The notes under the pieces were generated by a model. It had not been told where the DNA came from. It ran no database searches and saw nothing but the letters and a program-made list of their open reading frames with translations. The translations under genes were made by a program, and so were the position numbers. Below, piece after piece: positions 19,317 through 28,033 of a stretch of DNA of 64,000 bases. Numbering within the stretch: position 1 is the first letter of the stretch; each line of letters starts with the position of its first letter. Source of the DNA: Arenibacter aquaticus (GTDB lineage: Bacteria > Bacteroidota > Bacteroidia > Flavobacteriales > Flavobacteriaceae); contig NZ_RQPJ01000021.1 of assembly GCF_003957295.1 (NCBI RefSeq), forward strand, positions 604,210 to 668,209. The letters are read 5' to 3'.

Positions 19317-21008
19317 TTAACGTATTAACTTTTTATATTTTATTCGTTTGGGTATTAAGTCGCCACCCAGGCGTTTCTTTTTGTTTTCCTCATATTCTGA
19401 GAAGGAGCCTTCATAGAAGTAAACTTGAGAATCCCCTTCAAATGATAATATATGGGTACATATCCTATCCAAAAACCATCTGTCGTGGGAAATAACAACC
19501 GCACAACCTGCAAAATTCTCCAAACCTTCTTCCAAGGCCCTTAAGGTGTTAACGTCCAGATCATTGGTAGGCTCATCCAATAAGAGTACGTTACCTTCCT
19601 CTTTTAATGTCATTGCCAAATGCAAACGGTTACGTTCTCCTCCAGACAGCATACTTACTTTTTTATTTTGTTCTGAACCGGAGAAATTAAACCGACTTAA
19701 ATAGGCTCTGGAATTTACCTGTCGCCCACCCATCATAATAAGTTCTTGTTCATCACTAAAATTCTGCCAAATAGTCTTACTAGGATCAATATTGGAATGA
19801 CTCTGGTCTACATAGGCTATTTTAGCGGTATCCCCTACTACAAATTCGCCCTTGTCTGGCGTTTCCTCACCCATTATCATCCTGAATATGGTTGTTTTAC
19901 CCGCCCCATTGGGACCAATTATCCCAACAATACCAGCCTGTGGCAACTTAAAATTCAAATCTTCATAGAGCAATTTATCACCATAGGCCTTGCTAACCCC
20001 ATTGGCCTCTATAACATTGGTTCCCAATCTGGGGCCATTTGGAATATAAATTTCCAATTTTTCATCCAATTGTTTCTGATCTTGGCTCATTAGCTTGTCA
20101 TAGTTCTGCAGACGCGCCTTTTGTTTAGTTTGTCTCCCCTTGGCTCCTTGCCTAACCCAATCAAGTTCACGTTCCAAGATTTTTTGACGCTTGGAAGCCG
20201 ATTTGCTTTCCTGGGCCATACGCTTGGATTTCTGATCTAACCAGCTTGAATAATTTCCTTTCCAAGGAATACCTTCTCCCCTATCCAATTCCAATATCCA
20301 TCCGGCCACATTATCAAGAAAATACCTATCGTGGGTAACGGCTATAACAGTTCCCTTGTATTCGGCCAAATGATGTTCCAACCAGTGTACGGATTCAGCA
20401 TCCAAATGGTTCGTAGGCTCATCCAACAATAAAATTTCGGGTTCTTGCAATAATAATCGGCATAGGGCAACCCTTCTTCTTTCCCCCCCTGAAAGCACAC
20501 CAATTTTTTTATCGGAGTCCGGTGTCCTCAAGGCATCCATAGCAATTTCTAACTTGGTATCCAATTCCCAAGCATTACTGGCATCTATCTTATCTTGTAG
20601 TTCGGCCTGTCTGTCCATGAGTTTTTGCATTTTATCTGCATCCTCATATACTTCGGGAAGCCCGAACATATCATTTATTTTATTGTATTCATCCAGAATG
20701 GCCACAGTATCGGCAACTCCCTCCTTTACTACTTCCAGGACTGTTTTGTTTTCATCCAATTGGGGCTCTTGCTCCAAGTATCCAACCTTATATCCAGGTG
20801 AAAAAACTACATCGCCTTGGAAGTTCTTGTCTTCTCCGGCTATTATCCTAAGTAGGGTAGATTTACCAGAACCATTAAGTCCCAAAATTCCAATTTTGGC
20901 TCCGTAGAAGAAGCTTAAATATATATTCTTTAATACCGGGGTATTCGCCGTTTTATAGGTTTTAGTAACCCCGGACATGGAGAAAATTACTTTCTTATCG
21001 TCCGACAT
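19317..21008 (-). CDS. ettA: energy-dependent translational throttle protein EttA
   Basis: A 563-aa ABC-F ATPase that binds the ribosomal E site and gates the first elongation steps according to ATP/ADP level. There are two ABC domains. The first has Walker A GLNGSGKST, signature LSGGERRRV and Walker B LLLDEPTNHLD. The second has GPNGAGKTT, LSGGERNRL and LLLDEPTNDLD. Between them lies the basic P-site tRNA-interaction linker (SKSASKRQKILERELDWVR). There are no membrane segments. It is monocistronic on the minus strand. Confidence 0.93.
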   Translation of the reverse strand: MSDDKKVIFSMSGVTKTYKTANTPVLKNIYLSFFYGAKIGILGLNGSGKSTLLRIIAGEDKNFQGDVVFSPGYKVGYLEQEPQLDENKTVLEVVKEGVADTVAILDEYNKINDMFGLPEVYEDADKMQKLMDRQAELQDKIDASNAWELDTKLEIAMDALRTPDSDKKIGVLSGGERRRVALCRLLLQEPEILLLDEPTNHLDAESVHWLEHHLAEYKGTVIAVTHDRYFLDNVAGWILELDRGEGIPWKGNYSSWLDQKSKRMAQESKSASKRQKILERELDWVRQGAKGRQTKQKARLQNYDKLMSQDQKQLDEKLEIYIPNGPRLGTNVIEANGVSKAYGDKLLYEDLNFKLPQAGIVGIIGPNGAGKTTIFRMIMGEETPDKGEFVVGDTAKIAYVDQSHSNIDPSKTIWQNFSDEQELIMMGGRQVNSRAYLSRFNFSGSEQNKKVSMLSGGERNRLHLAMTLKEEGNVLLLDEPTNDLDVNTLRALEEGLENFAGCAVVISHDRWFLDRICTHILSFEGDSQVYFYEGSFSEYEENKKKRLGGDLIPKRIKYKKLIR

Positions 21009-21144
21009 ATGCTTTTCTTATTATTTATCTTGATTAATCGTATCTGTAGCGGCAAATTCACTACCTATAGGCTCCTATTATCCATTATAGTGTTGTTAAT
21101 TCAGTTTTGACCACCGAACAAAGACCAATAAGTGGAACCGTTGT

Positions 21145-21327
21145 TTAGACCCTTCCTTTTAAGGCGTTAAAAACCCAAGCAATTGCGAAGAATCCTATCC
21201 CCACGGAGGCAAAGCCCCATCCGGCAACATCATCATATCTAAAGGCACCTAAGGCAATTAGTGAAAGCCCTACAAAGATCATTATAAAGGTTGCCCATGC
21301 AAGTACCGTATTCTTATTCATTCCCAT
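21145..21327 (-). CDS. small two-span membrane protein, CAL67264-type
   Basis: A 60-aa protein (58 if the second ATG at 21321 is used). Two membrane helices lie at about residues 7-27 and 36-55, with GAFRYDDVAGWGF between them. This matches the small CAL67264 family conserved in flavobacteria, which has no known function. It lies between ettA and the oxidoreductase gene, all on the minus strand. Confidence 0.75.
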   Translation of the reverse strand: MGMNKNTVLAWATFIMIFVGLSLIALGAFRYDDVAGWGFASVGIGFFAIAWVFNALKGRV

Positions 21328-21399
21328 TTTTTAATTGGTTTGGTTTGTAGCGGTTCAAATATCGTAATTTTTATAAGAATTTAATAGGCTAAAAAAACT

Positions 21400-22383
21400 T
21401 TATTCTTCAAACGGGAATATTATTTGGTTTTGTTTTCTTACTGTATCCAATAATTCTATCAGGTCCAGGCTATTGCGGTGGCTCCAAAGGTCACTTTCCA
21501 ATTTACCATTCGCGATACACTGGTGCACCTCGTTTATTTCATGGAAATAGCCCCTTCCTGTGGTGGGCAAACTAAATTCTTCTTGTTCGTTATTGCGTGC
21601 CATTGAGAACCCTTGTGCTTCATGCCATCTAGTGGGAATAAAAATACTTCCTTTTTCCCCTGAGATTTCGGCTTTCATTTCCGATTTGCTGGTAAATCCG
21701 GAGTATAAAATAGCCTGTGCCTTGGGATACTTAAAAATCATTGAGGTCTGCACTTCGGCTCCATTGCTATGAAAGTGTGATGTAGATAATATGGACTTCG
21801 GTTTTCCCAAGAGAAGGTAACTTAAGAAAATTGGATAGATACCTATATCCAAAAGAGACCCGCCGCCCAATTTAGGATTTAATACCCTGCCTTTTAAATC
21901 CCTGTCTAGCGCATAAAAGGCAAAATCGGCATGTATATAGGCCAATGGGCCAATTTCGCCTTGGTCAATCAAATCTTTTACTTTCACTATGGAGGGGTTA
22001 AACCTACTCCAAAGAGCTTCCATTAGGAATACCCCATTTTCCTGGGATGCGCTTATCATTTTTTTAACCTCTTCCGCATTTACTCCCATTGGTTTTTCAC
22101 AGAGAACATGCTTCTTATGAGTCATTGCTAAAATAGCTAGTTCCGAATGGAAAGTATGGGGGGTAGCAATATATACCACATCTACCTCCTGGCTTTCCAG
22201 TAAGTCGTTATAGCTATCAAATGCAAAGTGAACATTGTATTCTTCCGCAAATGCCTTCGCCTTGTCCATGGATCTGGAGGCTACGGCACTAATACTGGCG
22301 TCCTTCACCAGAGCTAGGTCTTTAACAAAGTGATGGGCAATATTCCCCAAACCTATAATCCCCCATCTTAATTTTTGACTCAT
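21400..22383 (-). CDS. Gfo/Idh/MocA family oxidoreductase
   Basis: A 327-aa NAD(P)-dependent oxidoreductase. The Rossmann loop is GIIGLGNIAHH near the N-terminus. The EKPMGVN motif (about 96-102) has the family's catalytic Lys. A C-terminal alpha/beta domain with GGGSLLDIGIYP is typical of the trans-1,2-dihydrobenzene-1,2-diol dehydrogenase-like branch. It acts in the cytoplasm on a sugar or cyclic polyol, with specificity unknown. It is divergent from the acyl-CoA carboxylase gene, with a 73-base gap. Confidence 0.88.
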   Translation of the reverse strand: MSQKLRWGIIGLGNIAHHFVKDLALVKDASISAVASRSMDKAKAFAEEYNVHFAFDSYNDLLESQEVDVVYIATPHTFHSELAILAMTHKKHVLCEKPMGVNAEEVKKMISASQENGVFLMEALWSRFNPSIVKVKDLIDQGEIGPLAYIHADFAFYALDRDLKGRVLNPKLGGGSLLDIGIYPIFLSYLLLGKPKSILSTSHFHSNGAEVQTSMIFKYPKAQAILYSGFTSKSEMKAEISGEKGSIFIPTRWHEAQGFSMARNNEQEEFSLPTTGRGYFHEINEVHQCIANGKLESDLWSHRNSLDLIELLDTVRKQNQIIFPFEE

Positions 22384-22456
22384 TTTGATTTTAATTTAGT
22401 TAAAGTTAATAAATATAACTCCTTATCTTTATTGCGCAAAAGAAAGCTAGCGCAAC

Positions 22457-24085
22457 ATGGATATTAACTTCAACAAGAACGAAGACCACAATAAATTACT
22501 ACTATCAGAATTAAGGACAAAATTTGCCAAAGTAAAACTGGGCGGAGGAAAGAGCCGTATAGCAAAGCAACATGCACAAGGCAAATTAAGTGCCAGGGAG
22601 CGCATAGATTTTTTATTGGATGAGGAGCGGGATGCTATAGAGATAGGAGCCTTTGTAGGTGATGGTATGTACGAGGCCCATGGGGGGTGTCCTTCTGGTG
22701 GTGTTGTTGTTAAAGTAGGGTATATAAAGGGTAAACAGTGTATTGTAGTTGCCAATGATGCTACGGTAAAAGCTGGTGCCTGGTTTCCAATTACAGCTAA
22801 AAAGAACCTCAGGGCCCAGGAAATTGCAATTGAGAATAAGCTGCCCATTATTTATTTGGTAGACAGTGCAGGAGTTTACCTGCCCATGCAGGACGAAATT
22901 TTTCCGGACAAGGAACATTTTGGACGAATTTTTAGAAACAATGCGGTAATGAGTAGTATGGGTATTACCCAGATAGCTGCGGTTATGGGGAGTTGTGTTG
23001 CTGGTGGGGCCTATCTTCCTATTATGAGTGATGAAGCCTTGATAGTGGACAAAACAGCTAGTATTTTTTTAGCAGGCAGTTATTTGGTAAAGGCTGCCAT
23101 AGGCGAACAAATAGACAATGAAACCTTGGGTGGTGCCACTACCCATTGTGAGATTAGTGGTGTAACAGATTACAAGGCGAAGAACGACAAGGACGCTCTA
23201 AATACCATTAAGAACATTATGGACAAAATAGGGGACTATGACAAGACCGGTTACAACCGAATCCCAGCTGTAAAACCTAAGGAAAAGGAAGAAGCTATTT
23301 ATGGAATTCTTCCAAAATCCAGGGCAGAACAATACGATATGTTGGAGATTATAAATAGATTAGTGGATGATTCCGATTTTGAGCAATACAAGGAAGGGTA
23401 CGGAAAAACAATTCTTACCGGATATGCCCGCATAGATGGTTGGGCGGTGGGTATAGTAGCCAACCAGCGTAAGGTAGTAAAGACCAAGAAGGGGGAAATG
23501 CAATTTGGTGGGGTCATTTATTCGGATTCTGCGGATAAGGCCACCCGCTTTATTGCCAATTGCAACCAAAAGAAAATACCCCTAGTTTTTTTGCAGGACG
23601 TAACCGGATTTATGGTGGGAAGTAAAAGTGAACATGGGGGCATCATTAAGGATGGGGCCAAAATGGTGAATGCCGTGAGCAACTCCGTGGTGCCAAAATT
23701 TACGATAATTATAGGAAATAGTTACGGCGCAGGTAATTATGCTATGTGTGGCAAGGCCTATGACCCTAGATTAATTGTAGCTTGGCCCAGTGCAGAGCTG
23801 GCGGTTATGAGCGGTAATTCGGCAGCCAAAGTATTATTACAGATAGAAACTGCCTCCTTAAAGAAAAAAGGTGAGAAGATTACCGAAGCTAAGGAGACCG
23901 AACTTTTTAACAACATTAAGAAGCGGTATGACCAGCAAATATCTCCTTATTATGCAGCCTCGCGTTTATGGACCGATGCGGTTATAGATCCGCTTGAGAC
24001 ACGTAAATGGATCTCGATGGGCATAGAAGCAGCGGATCATGCCCCGATAGAAAAGCCATTTAATATGGGGGTTGTACAGGTTTAG
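22457..24085 (+). CDS. acyl-CoA carboxylase, carboxyltransferase beta subunit
   Basis: A 542-aa carboxyltransferase with two crotonase-like halves. GKLSARERI near the N-terminus, VDSAGVYLP, the oxyanion region MGSCVAGGAYLP and the later GNSYGAGNYAMCG are those of biotin-dependent acyl-CoA carboxylases. The segment DEIFPDKEHFGRIF and LGGATTHCEISGV favours the methylcrotonyl-CoA carboxylase type (leucine degradation) over propionyl-CoA carboxylase. The biotin-carrying alpha subunit is not nearby. Specificity is an inference. Confidence 0.88.
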   Translation: MDINFNKNEDHNKLLLSELRTKFAKVKLGGGKSRIAKQHAQGKLSARERIDFLLDEERDAIEIGAFVGDGMYEAHGGCPSGGVVVKVGYIKGKQCIVVANDATVKAGAWFPITAKKNLRAQEIAIENKLPIIYLVDSAGVYLPMQDEIFPDKEHFGRIFRNNAVMSSMGITQIAAVMGSCVAGGAYLPIMSDEALIVDKTASIFLAGSYLVKAAIGEQIDNETLGGATTHCEISGVTDYKAKNDKDALNTIKNIMDKIGDYDKTGYNRIPAVKPKEKEEAIYGILPKSRAEQYDMLEIINRLVDDSDFEQYKEGYGKTILTGYARIDGWAVGIVANQRKVVKTKKGEMQFGGVIYSDSADKATRFIANCNQKKIPLVFLQDVTGFMVGSKSEHGGIIKDGAKMVNAVSNSVVPKFTIIIGNSYGAGNYAMCGKAYDPRLIVAWPSAELAVMSGNSAAKVLLQIETASLKKKGEKITEAKETELFNNIKKRYDQQISPYYAASRLWTDAVIDPLETRKWISMGIEAADHAPIEKPFNMGVVQV

Positions 24086-24141
24086 TTAATGTACCAATGT
24101 ATTAATTAATGTGGCAATGTGTTAATGTGGTGATGCGGTGA
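24086..24141. repeat. short degenerate AATGTG repeat
   Basis: The gap after the carboxylase gene holds an imperfect tandem array of AATGT units (TTAATGTACC, AATGTATTAA, TTAATGTGGC, AATGTGTTAA, TGTGGTGATG) with about 9-10 bases per unit. It is non-coding. Similar arrays occur between genes in flavobacteria, as I recall them. Confidence 0.5.
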
Positions 24142-24223
24142 TTTGAAAATGAATGCATTTAATATCTCAAGGTTTTGCAATTCGTTATGGGTTAAAAAAA
24201 CTATTTCTCAGCTTTCAAAATAG

Positions 24224-25300
24224 CTATTCCAATTTTAAGACCCTCATTGTTTCTTTTCTGTTGAGCTTCCCATTTTTGGTATATATGAACTGGGGCAATG
24301 AAAAAATATCTTTGGGCACTTCATATTTGCTAAGGTTAGGATTCGCTTTTATATCATGAAGTAATTTCTTGGTATCCACTTCTCCTTCAACCACTAGTAT
24401 CAGTTTTTGACCCAGTTTAACATCAGTAATACCAGTCACAAAGAATTTACAATTGATAATCTTGGACAGCTTGGATTCTATTTGTTCCGGTATCAATTTT
24501 ATCCCCGCAGAATTAATAACATTATCATATCTGCCCAACCATTGGAATTCTGTTGGTGATAAAAGCTCAACCAGATCATTGGTAACAATAATATGGTCCG
24601 AAATCTTGGGCGCTTCAATTACCAAGCAACTTCTATCATCCTTTGACAAGCTTATACCTGGCAAAACTTTAAAACTATTGCTGTGCAAATTATCACCTAC
24701 TTCCTTTACGGCAATATGTGTAATGGTCTCTGTCATCCCGTAGGTTTCATATACCTTTGTGAAAACTCCCAACAGTTGTAGCTTTAGCCCCGATGAAATA
24801 GGGGCTCCACCAACAATCAAGGTTTTAATTTGATTTAATCGGGGTATAGATTCGGCTACCTGTAAGGGTACCATAGCTCCAAAATCATAGCCTACATTAG
24901 TTTTTTCCAATGGATTGGAGGTAGGTTCCAAAACATCAATTTCCCATCCCAAAACCATTGCCCGTACCAGCATCATTTTACCCGCTATATGCTGGGCAGA
25001 CAGGCACAGAATGGCTTTTGTTCCAGCTCCCATTTTAAAGAACTTTCCTGTGGCCAATGCAGAATTAGCCATTTGTACCTTTTTTAAAGCAATTGCTTTA
25101 GGGGCTCCAGTAGATCCAGAGGTATGGACTTCAAGGATGGCTGTATCATCTAGCCAATCCATTAAAAATTTGCCAATAGTCAACTTGTACAACTCCTCTT
25201 CCTTTACAAGATCTAGAGCCAATTTCTTTAGGCCATCCACATCATAATGGACACCATTTAATTTAAAATTTGGATGTATTTGGTTGAAACTAGGCTCCAC
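24224..25300 (-). CDS. menE: o-succinylbenzoate-CoA ligase
   Basis: A 358-aa adenylate-forming enzyme, shorter than typical MenE (about 450-490 aa) but usual for this phylum. It activates o-succinylbenzoate with CoA in menaquinone synthesis. The P-loop-like motif is VHTSGSTGAPK (about 58-68). YETYGMTETITH and WLGRYDNVINSAGIKL with a final KNGKLNRK carry the nucleotide and catalytic residues. The start is GTG at 25300 and overlaps the upstream CPBP gene by 11 bases. It belongs to a minus-strand operon with menC. Confidence 0.88.
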   Translation of the reverse strand: MEPSFNQIHPNFKLNGVHYDVDGLKKLALDLVKEEELYKLTIGKFLMDWLDDTAILEVHTSGSTGAPKAIALKKVQMANSALATGKFFKMGAGTKAILCLSAQHIAGKMMLVRAMVLGWEIDVLEPTSNPLEKTNVGYDFGAMVPLQVAESIPRLNQIKTLIVGGAPISSGLKLQLLGVFTKVYETYGMTETITHIAVKEVGDNLHSNSFKVLPGISLSKDDRSCLVIEAPKISDHIIVTNDLVELLSPTEFQWLGRYDNVINSAGIKLIPEQIESKLSKIINCKFFVTGITDVKLGQKLILVVEGEVDTKKLLHDIKANPNLSKYEVPKDIFSLPQFIYTKNGKLNRKETMRVLKLE

Positions 25301-26243
25301 TTTCTTTGGTTAGTTCAGTGGTTTCTATTTGCCTTACATCCCCAGCAAGTCGGTCGCTCCAATTTGTCCAACCATATTTTTTTGAAAATACATATAACAA
25401 AATGGGATAGATTACCAACACAGGTAAGAATACATCCCAGCCCAATTCTGGGTTGGAGACATCCCTGTAAAGAGATTCGGTCTGAAAGGCGGTCCAATCT
25501 GCCGTGACCAACAGGGCTGTCAATAAATTATTTGCAGCGTGGAACCCAATGGCCAATTCCAAGCCCTCATCCATTAAAGTTAAAATTCCAAGAAAAAATC
25601 CGGTACCTATATAATAGACCATAATTCCATATCCTAATTCTTTTACTTCAGGGTTAAAGAGATGTAATAATCCAAATATCAAGGAAGTTATAACCAAAGG
25701 CACCCACCGTTTGGCTGCCATAAGCCCTATTCCCTGCATTAGATACCCCCGCATAAAATACTCCTCAAAACTAGTTTGTAAAGGTATTAACAGGATGGAT
25801 ATAAAGAACAGTATCAGGAAAGGCTGGAGTTTAAAATTAAACACATAGTCTTCAGGTGACAGATATATGTCCAATCCGGTGATCAATACAGTTATGCACC
25901 CCCAAAGTCCAAATGCAAAAAATATGCGTTTCCAATCAATTTTGTTCCTGCTGGTGGTAAGTGAAACTATGGTTTGCCCATGCAGGTACTTAGTGGTCAC
26001 AAAAGTAGCCAACAAGCCAAATACAAAGGAAATAAGCATTAGAAATAAAAAGAGGTTGCTTCCTATCATTTTGGACATACCGGCCACGTCGGTTGGAAAG
26101 GTCTCACCTCCTAAGGATTTTACAATAACGATTGCCAACAACGGAATAGACCCTACTAATTGCCAGCCAATGAAAATAATTAAGACCCCTACTAAATACC
26201 GCCAGGATTCGTGTTTACCATTTAAACCTTGTTCTATATACAT
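25290..26243 (-). CDS. CPBP family intramembrane metalloprotease
   Basis: A 317-aa membrane protein with about eight helices. It carries all CPBP/Abi motifs: EEYFMRG (Glu-Glu and Arg, about 163-169), FGLLHL (about 192-197) and HAANN (about 236-240). It is related to Rce1-type CAAX proteases. It is wedged between menE and menC with overlaps of 11 and 10 bases, so it is translated with them. A direct role in menaquinone synthesis is not known. Confidence 0.87.
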   Translation of the reverse strand: MYIEQGLNGKHESWRYLVGVLIIFIGWQLVGSIPLLAIVIVKSLGGETFPTDVAGMSKMIGSNLFLFLMLISFVFGLLATFVTTKYLHGQTIVSLTTSRNKIDWKRIFFAFGLWGCITVLITGLDIYLSPEDYVFNFKLQPFLILFFISILLIPLQTSFEEYFMRGYLMQGIGLMAAKRWVPLVITSLIFGLLHLFNPEVKELGYGIMVYYIGTGFFLGILTLMDEGLELAIGFHAANNLLTALLVTADWTAFQTESLYRDVSNPELGWDVFLPVLVIYPILLYVFSKKYGWTNWSDRLAGDVRQIETTELTKESGA

Positions 26244-27286
26244 ATACTATCTATTAGATTATTTTCCCAATTCGCATTCTTTACATAGGCAATGGTACCC
26301 TGTTCTACACGTAGGGGACTCTCAAAATTATTGGTATATAACCCACCGGTACCCAATCCTTGGGGCAATTTATTGCCTAAGGTATAGGTCCATTGGGCAA
26401 TGGCATTAAGACCAATATTACTTTCCAGGGCACTGGTGATCCACCACCCTATATTATATTTATCTGCTAATCGTATCCATTCCATACTTCCTTTAAAACC
26501 ACCTATAAGACTAGGCTTTAAAATAATATATTGGGGTTGAATCCTACGCAATAATTTTTCCTTCTCTATTTGGTTGACAACACCAATAAGTTCTTCGTCC
26601 AATGCAATGGGTATGGGTGATTTAGTGCATAATTCCCTCATTTCATCAAAATTTCCAGCCTGTATTGGCTGTTCTATGGAATGTATTTGGAATTTGGATA
26701 ACCGTTCCAATTTATCTAAGGCCTCCATGGAGGAAAAGGCTCCATTAGCATCAACCCTTACTTCTATTTCCTGTGGTGTATATTTTTTTCTAATAGATTT
26801 TAGCAAGGCTAACTCCTTGTCAAAATCAATGGCGCCTATTTTTAATTTTATGCACTTAAATCCCTCCTCCAATTTTTGTTCTATCTGTTTGTGCATATAC
26901 TGTTCACTGCCCATCCAAACAAGTCCATTTATAGGAATGGCCACATTATTGTCGGTAAATTTTGAAGGGAAAAGTACAAATGGGTTTTGCGACATTAAGG
27001 ATAAGAATGCCTGTTCCACCCCAAACTGAATACTGGGGTAATCCTTGAGAGCATCCCAAAGAGCCTCTTTCCCCATGTCTATATTGTCACAGGCCCATGA
27101 TAGTTTTTCCTCATAATCTGGCACATCGTCAATGCTGAGTCCCTTTAACAAACCACATTCACCAACTCCTTGTTTTTCATTGTCTTTCAAGACAATAAAA
27201 TAGGTGTCCTTATGGGTCATTACTCCCCGTGATGTACCACTGGGTCTTTTAAATTCTAAAATGTATTTTCTATAGGTAGCTTGCAT
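26234..27286 (-). CDS. menC: o-succinylbenzoate synthase
   Basis: A 350-aa enolase-superfamily enzyme that dehydrates SHCHC to o-succinylbenzoate in menaquinone synthesis. The catalytic Lys pair is in KLKIG (about 150), metal ligands are in RVDANGAF, IEQP and LDEEL, and the second Lys in ILKPSLIGG. The start at 27286 gives the usual barrel-cap N-terminus. It overlaps the CPBP gene by 10 bases and is the first of three tightly coupled genes (menC, CPBP, menE). Confidence 0.88.
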   Translation of the reverse strand: MQATYRKYILEFKRPSGTSRGVMTHKDTYFIVLKDNEKQGVGECGLLKGLSIDDVPDYEEKLSWACDNIDMGKEALWDALKDYPSIQFGVEQAFLSLMSQNPFVLFPSKFTDNNVAIPINGLVWMGSEQYMHKQIEQKLEEGFKCIKLKIGAIDFDKELALLKSIRKKYTPQEIEVRVDANGAFSSMEALDKLERLSKFQIHSIEQPIQAGNFDEMRELCTKSPIPIALDEELIGVVNQIEKEKLLRRIQPQYIILKPSLIGGFKGSMEWIRLADKYNIGWWITSALESNIGLNAIAQWTYTLGNKLPQGLGTGGLYTNNFESPLRVEQGTIAYVKNANWENNLIDSICI

Positions 27287-27330
27287 GTATGGGGTATCAA
27301 CTGAGATTAAAGTATTTCATTTTATCTACT

Positions 27331-28011
27331 TTAAACGGTCAACGATTTCCCAATTTCCAATAAAATAAGTTCTTTGTTTGCTTCTTTGAATTTCTGTAAA
27401 GCCTCCTTATGGTCTATTTCAATGTACCCAAAAGTATCGTAGTGATATCCCAAAACTTTGGAGCAGTCAACAAAATCAGATGCCGTTATGGCATCGTCCA
27501 CTCCCATGGTAAAATTATCACCTATGGGAAGTACTGCAAGATCTAAGCTAAAACCTAGTGGAATAAGCTTCATATCCATAGTGAGGGCAGTATCTCCAGC
27601 AATATAAACATGCTTTTCTTCTGAACTAAGTATAAATCCACCAGGCTGGCCTCCATAGGAACCATCTGGGAAAGAGGAGGTGTGTATAGCATTGACATAT
27701 TTAAGGTGACCGAAATCAAACTTCCAATTGCCGCCGTGGTTCATTGGATGTACATTAATTCCTTTATTTTCATAGTAGGTAGCAATTTCATAATTACTTA
27801 CCACTATAGCCTTCGACGATCTTGCAATCTCCTCCACATCCAGAATATGGTCTTGGTGTGCGTGGGTCACCAAAATATAGTCGGGTTTTAAATCCTTGAT
27901 TTCTATAATTCCACTAGCTTTTTCATTGGCCGATATAAATGGGTCGACCAGCAACCTTTTTCCTCCCGTAGTTATGAGAAGTGAAGCATGGCCCAAAAAT
28001 GTAATTTCCAT
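27331..28011 (-). CDS. UPF0173 metal-dependent hydrolase
   Basis: A 226-aa MBL-fold hydrolase with MEITFLGHASLLI at the start, the HxHxDH motif THAHQDH (about 49-55), IHTSSFPDG and AGDTALTMD. These are the UPF0173 (YtkL/UlaG-like) features. The substrate is unknown. It lies 45 bases upstream of menC and downstream of the kinase gene on the same strand. Confidence 0.9.
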   Translation of the reverse strand: MEITFLGHASLLITTGGKRLLVDPFISANEKASGIIEIKDLKPDYILVTHAHQDHILDVEEIARSSKAIVVSNYEIATYYENKGINVHPMNHGGNWKFDFGHLKYVNAIHTSSFPDGSYGGQPGGFILSSEEKHVYIAGDTALTMDMKLIPLGFSLDLAVLPIGDNFTMGVDDAITASDFVDCSKVLGYHYDTFGYIEIDHKEALQKFKEANKELILLEIGKSLTV

Positions 28012-28033
28012 GGTGATAATGTTTTGGTCAAAT

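Noticed and set aside
26574..27029. A 151-codon plus-strand frame opposite menC
   Set aside because: Ser/Cys-rich antisense composition, while menC motifs are intact.
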